From Caballeronia catudaia (GTDB taxonomy: Bacteria > Pseudomonadota > Gammaproteobacteria > Burkholderiales > Burkholderiaceae), in assembly GCF_001544755.2 (NCBI RefSeq), contig NZ_FCOF02000012.1:62001-126000 (forward strand): a stretch of 64,000 bases of DNA, in the 5' to 3' direction. Shown in pieces: positions 44,392 through 53,108 of this stretch. The translations under genes were made by a program, and so were the position numbers. The notes under the pieces are model-generated. The model was not told where the DNA came from, made no database searches, and worked only from the letters and a program-made list of their open reading frames with translations. How positions within the stretch are numbered: position 1 is the stretch's first letter; each line of letters opens with the position of its first letter.

Positions 44392-45012
44392 TCAGCTGCG
44401 CTCCAGCTCGATCAGTCGCGACGGCCGCAAATGATTGAGCGCGTAATGCTTGCGGCCGCGCAACGTATGGCCGTGCGGATCGCGTCCTTCGTAGCGCACC
44501 TTCTCTTCGACCTCGGGCACCGTCGGCGCGACCATGCCGCGATCGATCAGGCGATAGCCGTGCTCGAGCGCGACCAGCACGCCATTGCGGCCCGGACGGC
44601 TGTCGAAGCCGCCGAGGCCATCGCCCGGCTCGGCCACGTAGTTCACTGTCGTCGCATTCGAGTTGATGACGGAGTCCGGCTCGCGCGCAAGCATTTCCGC
44701 CTCGCGCCGCGCATGAATGTTTTTGGCATCGGCGTCGACGGTGTCGTCGAGCCCGTCGTCGTTCGCTACATCCACGCCGCGCGGCGCCTTCTCGTAGAGG
44801 CCTTGCGGCCCTACATGCATGCCCGACTTCGTCGTTTCCGACTTCACGGCGGGGGCCGCGCCCGCAGCCGCGTGAGCCTCGCCGCCCGATGCGGCCTTAA
44901 TCGCGTCGCTCATCTTCACATGCGCGGTTTCAGCGGCCGGCGTCTTGATCGGGCTATCCGCGGCGCGCTCGTTTTGCTTGCCTTGCGACTCGTTTCCTTC
45001 AGCGTTGTTCAT
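44392..45012 (-). CDS. Hypothetical hydrophilic protein, 206 aa
   Basis: Ala/Glu/Asp-rich, low-complexity N-terminal half (KMSDAIKAASGGEAHAAAG) and a more ordered C-terminal half (EHGYRLIDRGMVAPTVPEVE, GHTLRGRKHYALNHLRPSRL). No signal peptide. GGAG lies 8 nt before the ATG at 45012. Looks like a conserved burkholderial protein but I cannot name a family. The 280 bp up to 45292 hold nothing I can support. Confidence 0.6.
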   Translation of the reverse strand: MNNAEGNESQGKQNERAADSPIKTPAAETAHVKMSDAIKAASGGEAHAAAGAAPAVKSETTKSGMHVGPQGLYEKAPRGVDVANDDGLDDTVDADAKNIHARREAEMLAREPDSVINSNATTVNYVAEPGDGLGGFDSRPGRNGVLVALEHGYRLIDRGMVAPTVPEVEEKVRYEGRDPHGHTLRGRKHYALNHLRPSRLIELERS

Positions 45013-45292
45013 CACATGCTCCGTTGGACATGAACTAACCAAGCCTTCACGCAAAACTCATTCCGGCTATTTGGCGACGGAACCGTGAGCCTTTCAGGAA
45101 GGCGCCTTAACGGATACCCAAAATTTCGGGCGCTTTTTTCGGCCCCAAGCCGATGCCCTGCAAGTATCATTTGGAACCTGTCGGCGGCAAAGCGCAACAG
45201 GCACGATGCGAACAATCAGGAGGGCGCGTCTGCCATTGCCGTCGAAGAGCAATGCGATTCGAGCGAGCAGGGCACTTTCAGACGGGTGACTC

Positions 45293-45526
45293 ATGCAACA
45301 CGATGCAGCCTTTTCACATCGAGGCTACCTTCTAAACTGCGCGCCCGCCCGGGCCGGAGATGGCAGCTATCAGCCGTATGTCGTGATCTCGCGAACGAGC
45401 GATGGCGAGCTCGTCGCGAACCGCTTTTTTCCGTCCGACTTGCGATTTCGCAGCGAGAACGATGCCATTGCGCACGCGCGCGACTGGGCCGTGCGATGGA
45501 TCGACGCAAGCCACATAACGGTGTGA
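45293..45526 (+). CDS. Small conserved protein (burkholderial DUF, 77 aa)
   Basis: Compact alpha/beta protein: YLLNCAPARAGDGSYQPYVV, then ANRFFPSDLRFRSENDAIAH, then ARDWAVRWID. The pattern (a strand-turn-strand then the DAIAHARDWAVRWID helix) is shared by a multicopy burkholderial family of unknown function. Start at 45293; ribosome site weak. Confidence 0.65.
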   Translation: MQHDAAFSHRGYLLNCAPARAGDGSYQPYVVISRTSDGELVANRFFPSDLRFRSENDAIAHARDWAVRWIDASHITV

Positions 45527-45654
45527 AGGCGATGTCCACATGAGACATCGCGAACACCGACGTACGAACCGCCGCGCGGCAGGCTTCCTCAAAACCGGTT
45601 ACGCTTGATGTTTCACCCGTCGTGCGTAAGCGCGGCGGCCGCTTCTCTCGTTTC

Positions 45655-46656
45655 ATGGCCGACATGCAGAACACGCCCACGCTTGGCGCCGTACCGCCGC
45701 TCGATTCTCCCCACGACACGACGCACGACGGTCCGCAGGAATGGGGCCTCGCCCGCATCGTCGCGGACTTGCGCCAGTCGCGCGAGGAACTGCATCGCAC
45801 GCGGCATCCGCTCGGCATACGCGAGTTGCCTTCGCGCGAGGCGATCGTCAGGATCGTCAACGGCCTGCGCTCCGCGCTCTTTCCCACGCATTACGGCGCG
45901 CCCGATCTGACCGACGAAAGCGTCGACTATTACGTCGGTCAAACGCTCGAAAGCACCTTGCGTCTGCTGCACGAGCAGGTCCGCCGCGCGCTGCGCTTTC
46001 TGCCCGAGCATCGCGATTCGAGCGATGCGGCACTCTCCGCGCAAGCCTTCGCGATCGCGCGGGAATTCGGTGCGCAATTGCCGCATATCCGCGCGCTTCT
46101 CGTCAGCGACATTCAAGCCGCCTTCACGGGCGATCCGGCGGCGCAGCACATCACCGAGATTCTGCTGTGCTATCCGGGCGTATGGGCGATGACGCATCAT
46201 CGGCTCGCGCACGCGCTGCACAAGCTCGGCGTGCCGCTGCTCGCGCGCTTCATCAACGAGATCGCGCATTCGCTGACCGGCATCGACATTCACCCCGGCG
46301 CGACCATCGGGCCGAGCTTTTTCATCGATCACGGCACGGGCGTCGTGATCGGCGAGACGGCGGTGATCGGACAACACGTGCGCGTCTATCAGGCCGTGAC
46401 GCTCGGCGCAAAGAGCTTTCCTTCGACGAGCGACGGCGCGCTCGTCAAGGGCAATGCGCGCCATCCGATCGTCGAGGACGATGTGGTCATTTATGCGGGC
46501 GCGACGATTCTCGGCCGCGTGACGATCGGCAAAGGCTCGGTCATCGGCGGCAATGTGTGGCTCACGCATAGCGTGCCGCCGGGCAGCAACGTCTCGCAAG
46601 GCAAGGTCCGCGAGGGCAGCGGACCGGAAGTGCCGGGCAACGGCTTCGGCGCATGA
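45655..46656 (+). CDS. cysE: Serine O-acetyltransferase (CysE/EpsC type)
   Basis: About 333 residues, with a helical N-terminal domain and the left-handed beta-helix at about 225-320. Active-site histidines are in IDIHPGATIGPSFFIDHGTG, followed by VVIGETAVIGQHVRVYQAVT. It makes O-acetylserine from serine and acetyl-CoA for cysteine synthesis. The extended N-terminus is like the SrpH/EpsC group rather than E. coli CysE (273 aa), so this may be a second, plasmid-type copy. The start at 45655 is the first ATG; a GTG at 45622 is possible. Confidence 0.9.
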   Translation: MADMQNTPTLGAVPPLDSPHDTTHDGPQEWGLARIVADLRQSREELHRTRHPLGIRELPSREAIVRIVNGLRSALFPTHYGAPDLTDESVDYYVGQTLESTLRLLHEQVRRALRFLPEHRDSSDAALSAQAFAIAREFGAQLPHIRALLVSDIQAAFTGDPAAQHITEILLCYPGVWAMTHHRLAHALHKLGVPLLARFINEIAHSLTGIDIHPGATIGPSFFIDHGTGVVIGETAVIGQHVRVYQAVTLGAKSFPSTSDGALVKGNARHPIVEDDVVIYAGATILGRVTIGKGSVIGGNVWLTHSVPPGSNVSQGKVREGSGPEVPGNGFGA

Positions 46657-46674
46657 GTCAACGCATGAAGCGAC

Positions 46675-46701
46675 GAAAGGGCCGCGAGGCCCTTTCTTTT
46701 T
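46675..46701 (+). terminator. Intrinsic terminator of the serine acetyltransferase gene
   Basis: GAAAGGGCC and GGCCCTTTC pair perfectly (9 bp) around GCGA and are followed by five Ts. Confidence 0.92.
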
Positions 46702-46725
46702 CCGGCGCGGGTATTCGTAGCGCGG

Positions 46726-47376
46726 TTAAGTATTCGACACGCTGAACGCGCTCTGATTGCCGACGATGGAAAGAAATTCGCGGCGTGTCGATGGATCATC
46801 GCGGAACGAGCCGAGCATGCGCGATGTGACCATCGACACGCCCGCCTTATGCACGCCGCGCGTCGACATGCATTGATGCGCGGCTTCGAGAATCACGCCG
46901 ACGCCGAGCGGCTGCAGCACTTCGTCCAGCGTATCGGCGATCTGCGCGGTCATCTTCTCCTGGATCTGCAGGCGTTTCGCGAAAGCATCGACGAGACGCG
47001 CGAGCTTCGAGATGCCGACGACGCGTTTGTTCGGCAGATACGCGACGTGCGCGCGGCCGATGATCGGCACCATGTGATGCTCGCAATAGCTTTCGAAACG
47101 AATGTCCTTCAGGACGATCATTTCGTCATAACCCTGAACTTCGGAAAAGGTCCGCGCAAGGATATCGTGCGGACTCTGCGTATAGCCCGCAAAGAATTCC
47201 TCATACGCGCGCACGACGCGGCCGGGTGTATCGAGCAGACCTTCGCGGCGCGGGTCGTCGCCTGCCCAGCGCAACAGAACGCGCACGGCGGCTTCGGCTT
47301 CCTCGCGGGTCGGACGATCGGCTGGTTCAGCAGGCATGTCCGAGCCTGAAAGATGGTTTTTGCGCGGGGCGCTCAT
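46726..47376 (-). CDS. folE: GTP cyclohydrolase I
   Basis: 216-residue zinc enzyme that turns GTP into 7,8-dihydroneopterin triphosphate for folate and pterin synthesis. Zinc ligands are in [11 protein letters not shown] and [13 protein letters not shown]; the [20 protein letters not shown] stretch is diagnostic. AGGAG lies 7 nt before the ATG at 47376. No other folate genes are nearby. Confidence 0.95.
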   Translation of the reverse strand: MSAPRKNHLSGSDMPAEPADRPTREEAEAAVRVLLRWAGDDPRREGLLDTPGRVVRAYEEFFAGYTQSPHDILARTFSEVQGYDEMIVLKDIRFESYCEHHMVPIIGRAHVAYLPNKRVVGISKLARLVDAFAKRLQIQEKMTAQIADTLDEVLQPLGVGVILEAAHQCMSTRGVHKAGVSMVTSRMLGSFRDDPSTRREFLSIVGNQSAFSVSNT

Positions 47377-47456
47377 CGAAAACTCCTGTCAGTCAATGCA
47401 ATCAGTGCATTCGGCACCCCGCCATTGTTTCATGTTTCCGAAGACTGATATGAGTG

Positions 47457-47660
47457 TCAGGTCTTTCCGTCTCCATCGATGCCCGAACCCGTGCGCCAAA
47501 CTTGCTTGCCTTCCTCGGTCAGCTGGCCGCTGCTATGGTCCTTGTCGGGTTCCGTGCCGGGCTCGGCCATCGCGCCGCCCGGCTGTTCCTGCGACAGCGG
47601 CTTCTTGCCCTTGCGTTGCGCGATGCGGTCTTCCTGGGAACGTCCGGCGTAATTGCTCAT
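47457..47660 (-). CDS. 67-aa hydrophilic small protein
   Basis: Starts at 47660 behind AAGGAG. It has no hydrophobic span and reads MSNYAGRSQEDRIAQRKGKK followed by a Gly/Glu/Asp-rich tail. Composition is like the small stress proteins nearby (44160, 44392). Family unknown. Confidence 0.6.
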   Translation of the reverse strand: MSNYAGRSQEDRIAQRKGKKPLSQEQPGGAMAEPGTEPDKDHSSGQLTEEGKQVWRTGSGIDGDGKT

Positions 47661-47743
47661 GTCGCGACTCCTTTCGAATGGTGCGATCAAAGGCGCGCAA
47701 GCGGCGTTCCAGCCGGACGTTTCAGCGCATGCTCAGTGCATGT

Positions 47744-48187
47744 TCACGCAGGCTTGCCCTCGACGCCCCCGAGCACCATCCACGTCACGCCGAACTTGTC
47801 GGCAACCATGCCGAAGCGCTTGGCGAAGAAGGTCTGCGTCATCGGCATCTGCACCTGGCCGCCGTTCGAAAGCGCATTGAAGTATTTCTCCGCCTGCTGT
47901 TCGTCGTTCGCCGTGAGCGAGAGCGAAACGCCCTTGAAGTCCGGCTTGCCGCTGCACATGCCGTCGGAGCCCATCAGCATGGAATCGCCGATAGTGAAAG
48001 CCGAGTGCATGATCTTGTTTTCAGACCCTGCGGGAATGCCGCATCCGCTGGCCGCTTCGGCCTTGCCAGCTTCGGGGTTTTCGCTGTAACGCATCATCAT
48101 GACGACTTGCGCGCCCAAATTCTCGCGATAAAACGTGATCGCCTCTTCGCAGCGGCCTTCGAAAAACAGATAGGGTTGCACTTGCAT
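47744..48187 (-). CDS. VOC-superfamily protein (PhnB/glyoxalase-like)
   Basis: 147 residues with the vicinal-oxygen-chelate repeat pattern: PYLFFEGRCEEAITFYRENL at the start and RFGMVADKFGVTWMV at the end, as in the PhnB/3-demethylubiquinone-like group. AAGGAG lies 6 nt before the ATG at 48187. Function unknown; probably co-transcribed with the SnoaL-like gene 27 bp upstream. Confidence 0.88.
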   Translation of the reverse strand: MQVQPYLFFEGRCEEAITFYRENLGAQVVMMMRYSENPEAGKAEAASGCGIPAGSENKIMHSAFTIGDSMLMGSDGMCSGKPDFKGVSLSLTANDEQQAEKYFNALSNGGQVQMPMTQTFFAKRFGMVADKFGVTWMVLGGVEGKPA

Positions 48188-48214
48188 GTCTGCTCCTTGA
48201 TTCATGCGTCGGGG

Positions 48215-48646
48215 TTATGACTTCTCGTCGGGGTCCATATCCATCGTGAGCGGCACCGATGCGTGCTCGTGCACCACACGCCAGTCGCCATCGATCTTTT
48301 TGAAGCACACGGTGGCGCGCACGATGTCATCCTGCTCGCCCACGGCGACGCGATTGACGGAGTGCGCATAAGCCAGATCGCCGCTCGCGGCGACTTCCAC
48401 TTCCCGCATCTCGAACGTGAGCGGGCCTTTCATGCTGTCGAACCAGCGCTGCCAGTTCTCGCGATAATGCTCGACACCCCGCAGCGACGCGGGCGGCACG
48501 ACATCGAACACGACGACGTCGGCGGCATAGTGGCTGACGAGCGCGTCCACGTCTTTCGCGAGCACGGCGTGCCGCCACGCTTCGATCAGTTCGCGAATGC
48601 GCGCGACCTCTTCATTCGCCTGCGCACGATCGTTCGACTCGGTCAT
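48215..48646 (-). CDS. SnoaL-like/ketosteroid-isomerase-fold protein
   Basis: 143 residues, cone-shaped alpha+beta barrel type: RELIEAWRHAVLAKDVDALV, HYAADVVVFDVVPP, ENWQRWFDSM, DGDWRVVHEHAS. Members include small hydrolases and binding proteins; none of the catalytic sets can be assigned. First gene of a minus-strand pair with the VOC gene, divergent from a TetR regulator that may control it. Confidence 0.85.
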   Translation of the reverse strand: MTESNDRAQANEEVARIRELIEAWRHAVLAKDVDALVSHYAADVVVFDVVPPASLRGVEHYRENWQRWFDSMKGPLTFEMREVEVAASGDLAYAHSVNRVAVGEQDDIVRATVCFKKIDGDWRVVHEHASVPLTMDMDPDEKS

Positions 48647-48780
48647 GATCCGCCTCCTGCTGGTTGTCGATTCGCACCGAAGAACACGATGCCGCCGCGT
48701 CGTGACAAAGCAACGGCAAGCAACGATGTGAAACTATTTTTCCGCTTGTGTACACCGTCCACAAAAAGTAGCAGAGATAA

Positions 48781-48793
48781 TGGACAGTGTCCA
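48781..48793. promoter_or_regulatory. Palindromic operator candidate for the TetR regulator
   Basis: TGGACA-G-TGTCCA is perfect and overlaps the end of a -10-like GATAAT (48776-48781). GTCCACA also occurs at 48757-48763, 32 bp away. The site lies 26 nt before the TetR start and 135 nt before the divergent SnoaL gene. Confidence 0.6.
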
Positions 48794-48818
48794 CATTTGG
48801 AAAGCCCGACGATTAAAA

Positions 48819-49454
48819 ATGACGAATGGCAAGCCGCGTAGCACGTACCGACATGGCGATTTGCGACGCGCACTGATCGAAGCGGGCATCGAACTGGCGC
48901 GCGAAGGCGGCCCGGAGGCGATCGTGCTGCGCGAAGCCACGCGTCGCGCGGGCGTCGTACCGAACGCGGCCTATCGTCATTTCGAGAGCCGTCAGGAATT
49001 GCTATCGGCGGTGCGTTCCGCAGCGCTGTCGCAGGTTGCGCAGGCGATGGAGGAGGAACTCGCGTCGCGCCCTAAAAAACGCCGTCGAGCGGACACGGCG
49101 CGTGCGGGACTGAGAGCCATCGGCGCGGGTTATCTGTGTTTCGCGCAGACGGAAACGGGGCTCTTTCGCACGGCATTCGCTGCGCCGCAAGCGGAATGGG
49201 CCGAGCACGAAGGGCCTTACGGCGTGGGACCGAGCGGACTCGACCCGTTTCAGTTGCTGAGCCGCGCGCTGGATGAAATGGTGGAGGCGGGCGCGCTCGA
49301 CTCGACGCGCCGCCCCGAAGCCGAATATCTCGCGTGGAGCGCGGTGCATGGCTTTGCGCTGCTCCTGATCGAAGGCCCGTTGCAAGGATTGACGCGCGCG
49401 CAGATCGAGCCGCTTGCCGGCCGCCTGCTCGATATGGTCGAAAACGGGCTTTGA
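48819..49454 (+). CDS. TetR-family transcriptional regulator
   Basis: 211 residues. HTH at about 10-55: RHGDLRRALIEAGIELARE, then VLREATRRAGVVPNAAYRHF, a canonical TetR recognition helix. The C-terminal domain (residues 80-205) matches the TetR_C_33-like group by eye. The ATG at 48819 was chosen; an upstream in-frame ATG at 48780 falls on the promoter and palindrome. Probably represses itself and the SnoaL/VOC pair. Confidence 0.9.
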   Translation: MTNGKPRSTYRHGDLRRALIEAGIELAREGGPEAIVLREATRRAGVVPNAAYRHFESRQELLSAVRSAALSQVAQAMEEELASRPKKRRRADTARAGLRAIGAGYLCFAQTETGLFRTAFAAPQAEWAEHEGPYGVGPSGLDPFQLLSRALDEMVEAGALDSTRRPEAEYLAWSAVHGFALLLIEGPLQGLTRAQIEPLAGRLLDMVENGL

Positions 49455-49459
49455 AAGAA

Positions 49460-49486
49460 AATCGCGCCGCGTGGAGCGGCGCGATT
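49460..49486. terminator. Bidirectional intrinsic terminator
   Basis: AATCGCGCCGC and GCGGCGCGATT form an 11-bp stem around GTGGA. The minus-strand tail is TTTCTTTC, so it best serves the transporter gene at 49490; it also ends the convergent TetR gene. Confidence 0.75.
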
Positions 49487-49489
49487 CGT

Positions 49490-50863
49490 CTATCGGTTCT
49501 CTTCCGCGACTGGTTCCACTACGCTCAGGAGCAACAACAGACATAACGTCGCCGTTCCGACCATGTAGAGGAAGACCGCGGTCCAGCTATAGCTGTCGAG
49601 CAGGAAGCCGACTGCGAGCGGTGCGCATGCGCCGCCGATCTGGCCCACCGAGTTCACGATGCCGAACGCCGTCGGATAGGTCGCTTTCGTCGCGAGGCCC
49701 ATCGGATACGCGGAGTAGCCCGCGAAGCCGATGCCGAGCATCAGGCCCGCCAGCATCAGCGCCGCGCCGAGATAGGCGACGCTGTCGGGTGCATCGATCA
49801 GCAGGAAGGTCATGATCATCGTGCCGAGCGCGCCGAGCAGCATCATCGGCTTGCGGCGGCCTCCGAGCAGGCGATCCGAGATGATGCCGCCCAGCATGTT
49901 GCCCGTTACCGCGCCGATGAAAGGCGCCGATGCGAGAAAGCCCATCTTCACCGAAGCGAATCCCTTCACCGTGACGAGATAGGTGGGAATCCACGAGATG
50001 AAGATATTGCTGATGCCGATCATGCAGCCATAACCCAGCGCAATGCCGAAGATATTCCACGAGCCGAACACCTGCCGGATCGTCTCGAGTTGCGGCACAC
50101 GCTTCGTGCGATTGATCGCATCCAGGCGCGGCATCGGCGTCATTCGTGCGCGGGCGAACGTCTTGCCGCCACTGTTGCCGGCCGTTGTTTCATCGGCGAT
50201 ATAGCGGCGCTCGGCGGGCGAGCAGAAGCGGTTCTCGCCGGGCGAATTCGTCACCAGGAACAGCCACACGATCGCGAGCACGATGCCCGGCACCGCGAAC
50301 ACATAGAAGATCTCGCGCCATCCCCAAAGCTGGATCACGATGATGCACACCGAAGGCACGATCAACGGCCCGAGCTTCGATGCGGCGATCCACAGGCCCG
50401 CGGCCGTGCCTTTTTCCTTCGCGGGAAACCAGCGGTTGATGACGTTCGTGCAGCCGATGCCAAGCGGCCCTTCCGACAAGCCGAGGCCCACGCGATACGC
50501 CATCAGCAGAAACACCGACGACGTCGTGCCCATCAGGCCCGTGAAGATCGAGGTGAGGATCATGAAGACGGAAAAGAGCCAGCCCGTCGTCTTTTCGCCG
50601 AGGCGTTTATAAAGCAGGCCGACGGGAATCTGCACGAAGCCGTAAGCGAACGAGAACAGACTCACGATCAGGCCGGCCTCGGTGTTGGTGATGTGATATT
50701 CCTTCTTCAGATACGGCAGCGCGATGCCGAAGTTGGCGCGATCCGCGCAGGCGATCGCCCAGATGCAGAAGATCAGCCCCATCACGACCCAGCGATGCTT
50801 CGTGCGCTTCTCCGCGATGGGCTCCGCCTTGGCGGACCCGATGATGCTGTCGGCGTTGCTCAT
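49490..50863 (-). CDS. MFS transporter, anion:cation symporter (ACS) family
   Basis: 457 residues with 12 spans. ACS-family marks: WAIACADRANFGIALPYLKK in TM1, the motif GLLYKRLGEKTTG and RVGLGLSEGPLGIGCTNVIN in TM4 that typifies glucarate/tartrate/phthalate-type carriers. It probably imports an organic acid. The divergent 2-hydroxyacid dehydrogenase suggests a hydroxy acid as cargo. Confidence 0.9.
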   Translation of the reverse strand: MSNADSIIGSAKAEPIAEKRTKHRWVVMGLIFCIWAIACADRANFGIALPYLKKEYHITNTEAGLIVSLFSFAYGFVQIPVGLLYKRLGEKTTGWLFSVFMILTSIFTGLMGTTSSVFLLMAYRVGLGLSEGPLGIGCTNVINRWFPAKEKGTAAGLWIAASKLGPLIVPSVCIIVIQLWGWREIFYVFAVPGIVLAIVWLFLVTNSPGENRFCSPAERRYIADETTAGNSGGKTFARARMTPMPRLDAINRTKRVPQLETIRQVFGSWNIFGIALGYGCMIGISNIFISWIPTYLVTVKGFASVKMGFLASAPFIGAVTGNMLGGIISDRLLGGRRKPMMLLGALGTMIMTFLLIDAPDSVAYLGAALMLAGLMLGIGFAGYSAYPMGLATKATYPTAFGIVNSVGQIGGACAPLAVGFLLDSYSWTAVFLYMVGTATLCLLLLLSVVEPVAEENR

Positions 50864-51190
50864 CGCGATGCCTCCATTGCATATGCGGGTGCATGAGGGA
50901 GGCGAATGGATGAATAGCGGGTAGGGCGCAGGATCACGCTGTTGTCTCCGATGTCATTTTTAAAGGCTTTATTGTTGATATGCCTTCCGATGCTTCGAAT
51001 TGTGGGGACGACCCGCAAGAGCGTCCAATCTTTTCTTGCTATTACCTGATTCCCGGATTGAATCGATTCCGCGCGCTTTATCGTCGCATCGATTCGTGGA
51101 TCAATTGATAGCCTTTTGGGATTGGACGTTATCGGCAAAAGCAGAGATGATCCGCTCCACATCAGAAACCGAATTCCAGGAGCATGCGAA
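50864..51190. promoter_or_regulatory. 327-bp divergent control region with repeats
   Basis: No gene. GAATCGATTC (51060-51069) is a perfect palindrome and ATCGATTC recurs at 51088-51095, 26 bp on. CGTCCAATC (51022-51030) is mirrored by GATTGGACG (51120-51128). These are likely regulator sites for the transporter and the dehydrogenase; the LysR gene at 52212 is the nearest candidate. Confidence 0.5.
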
Positions 51191-52144
51191 TTGAAGCCGA
51201 GCATTCTGCAACTGAACCCTATCCTCGTACCTGCCATCAACGAAAAGCTGGATGCGCGCTACACGATGCATCGCCTGTTCGAGCAGGACGACAAGGAAGC
51301 CTATATCCGCGAGCACGGCGCATCGATTCGCGGCGTGATCACCGGCGGTCATACGGGCATTTCGAATGATTTGATCGAGCGCCTGCCCGCGTTGCAGGTG
51401 ATCGCGGTGAATGGCGTCGGCACCGATGCGGTCGACCTCGAATTCGCGCGCTCGCGCGGCCTTCCGGTGACCGGCACGTTCGGTGCATTGACCGAGGATG
51501 TGGCCGACCTCGCGATTGGATTGATCCTCACCGCGTTGCGCGAAATCTGTCCCGGCAACGACTTCGTTAAGACAGGCAAGTGGGTGCAAAACCCGAGTCC
51601 GGGCGCGATTCCGTTGTCGCGCCGTTTCAGCGGCAAGCGCGTGGGTATCGTGGGTCTCGGCAAGGTGGGCCGCGCGATCGCGCAGCGCGCCGCCGCGTTC
51701 GGTTGTCCGATCGCTTATACAGACGTGCGAAAGATGGATGACGTCGATTATCGCTTCGCGCCCGATCTTATTTCGCTCGCACGCGAAAGCGATATTCTCG
51801 TACTCGCCGCCGCCGCCGATAAAGCGAAGGGCATCGTGAACGCAGCGGTGCTCGACGCACTGGGCAAGGACGGCTATCTCATCAACATCGCGCGCGGCAA
51901 GCTCGTGGTCGAAAGCGATCTTGTCGAAGCGCTATCGCGCGGCGTCATCGCGGGCGCGGGCCTCGATGTATTCGTCGACGAACCGAACGTGCCGGCCGAA
52001 TTGTTCGGCATGGATCGCGTGGTGTTGCAGGCGCATCGCGCGAGCGCGACGATCGAATCGCGCACGGCGATGGGCGAGATGGTGCTCGCAAGTCTCGAGC
52101 AAGGTCTCGCGGGACAGCGCCCCGAAGGCAGTCTGACGACCTGA
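51191..52144 (+). CDS. D-2-hydroxyacid dehydrogenase (hydroxypyruvate/glyoxylate reductase type)
   Basis: About 317 residues. The NAD(P) motif is VGIVGLGKVGRAIAQRAAAF, with Arg in INIARGKLV, Glu in VFVDEPNVP and His in LQAHRAS, the three active-site residues of the family. I chose a TTG start at 51191 because AGGAG lies 8 nt upstream and the protein then begins LKPSILQLNPIL as relatives do; the frame upstream of it is not conserved. Paired divergently with the ACS transporter. Confidence 0.9.
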   Translation: MKPSILQLNPILVPAINEKLDARYTMHRLFEQDDKEAYIREHGASIRGVITGGHTGISNDLIERLPALQVIAVNGVGTDAVDLEFARSRGLPVTGTFGALTEDVADLAIGLILTALREICPGNDFVKTGKWVQNPSPGAIPLSRRFSGKRVGIVGLGKVGRAIAQRAAAFGCPIAYTDVRKMDDVDYRFAPDLISLARESDILVLAAAADKAKGIVNAAVLDALGKDGYLINIARGKLVVESDLVEALSRGVIAGAGLDVFVDEPNVPAELFGMDRVVLQAHRASATIESRTAMGEMVLASLEQGLAGQRPEGSLTT

Positions 52145-52211
52145 CGCATCAGCGATAACACGTCCGGCGCGAACATATAATGATCGGCTATCACTTCAAC
52201 GTCGATTACGA

Positions 52212-53108
52212 ATGCTCGATCTCGGACAAGTGCGTTGCTTCGTCGCCGCCGCGACGGAGCTGAACTTCAGGCGCGCGGCCGCGCTGCTCAACATGACGCA
52301 GCCGCCGCTTTCCCGGCAGATTCATCTGCTCGAAGAAAATCTCGGCGTGAAGCTGTTCGAACGCGTCGGCCGCACGGTCAAGCTGACCACCGAAGGGCGC
52401 GTGTTTCTCGCGGACGCGACGCGTCTGCTCAATCTCTCCGAGCAAGCCGAAAGCACGGTGCGGCGCGCGAGCAAGGGCAAGACGGGGCGCGTGCGCATCG
52501 GTTTCACGGGCGCCGCGGGTTATCAGCTGATTCCCGAGCTGCTCGTCGCGGCGAAGCACGACTTGCCGGATATCGATGTCGTGCTGCTCGAAATGATCTC
52601 CGTAGCGCAGATCGAAGGTTTCGAGGCGAACGTCATCGACCTCGGTTTCATGCGGCCTTTGCCGTCGCGGCAGAAAGTGGAGTTCCTTCTCGTCGACCGC
52701 GAACCGATGATCGTCGCGCTGCCCGCAGGACACGCGTTATCCCGTTTCGACCAGATCGAGCTGAAGCAATTGCACGAGCTGGCGTTCATCATGCATTCGC
52801 CGACGCACGGAAAATACTTCTACGACCGCATCATGAGCATGCTCGTCGCCGATGAAGTGAAGCCGCATTTCACGCAATACATCGATCAGACGCCCACTAT
52901 CCTGTCCCTCGTTCGCGCGGGATTGGGCGTGTCGATTCTTCCGGCATCGTCGCAGCGATTTCATTACGACAACGTCGAATTCAGGGAAATCGCCGGCAAA
53001 CCGGTTCAGGCCGAAATGAGCATGGCGTGGCGTTCCGATCAGGACAACCCCGCCGTCACGGCCTTTCGGCACATGGCGGCGGATTACTTCGCTAAGCGGC
53101 GTGCGTGA
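52212..53108 (+). CDS. LysR-family transcriptional regulator
   Basis: 298 residues. HTH: VRCFVAAATELNFRRAAALL, then MTQPPLSRQIHLLEENLGVK; it belongs to the CatR/BenM-like set by the PPLSRQI sequence. It follows the dehydrogenase by 67 bp on the same strand and overlaps the end of the convergent aminotransferase gene by 17 bp. It probably controls the transporter/dehydrogenase pair. Confidence 0.93.
   Translation: MLDLGQVRCFVAAATELNFRRAAALLNMTQPPLSRQIHLLEENLGVKLFERVGRTVKLTTEGRVFLADATRLLNLSEQAESTVRRASKGKTGRVRIGFTGAAGYQLIPELLVAAKHDLPDIDVVLLEMISVAQIEGFEANVIDLGFMRPLPSRQKVEFLLVDREPMIVALPAGHALSRFDQIELKQLHELAFIMHSPTHGKYFYDRIMSMLVADEVKPHFTQYIDQTPTILSLVRAGLGVSILPASSQRFHYDNVEFREIAGKPVQAEMSMAWRSDQDNPAVTAFRHMAADYFAKRRA

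Noticed and set aside
45153..45335. 60-codon frame before the small gene at 45293
   Set aside because: No ribosome site, cysteine- and arginine-rich chance composition.
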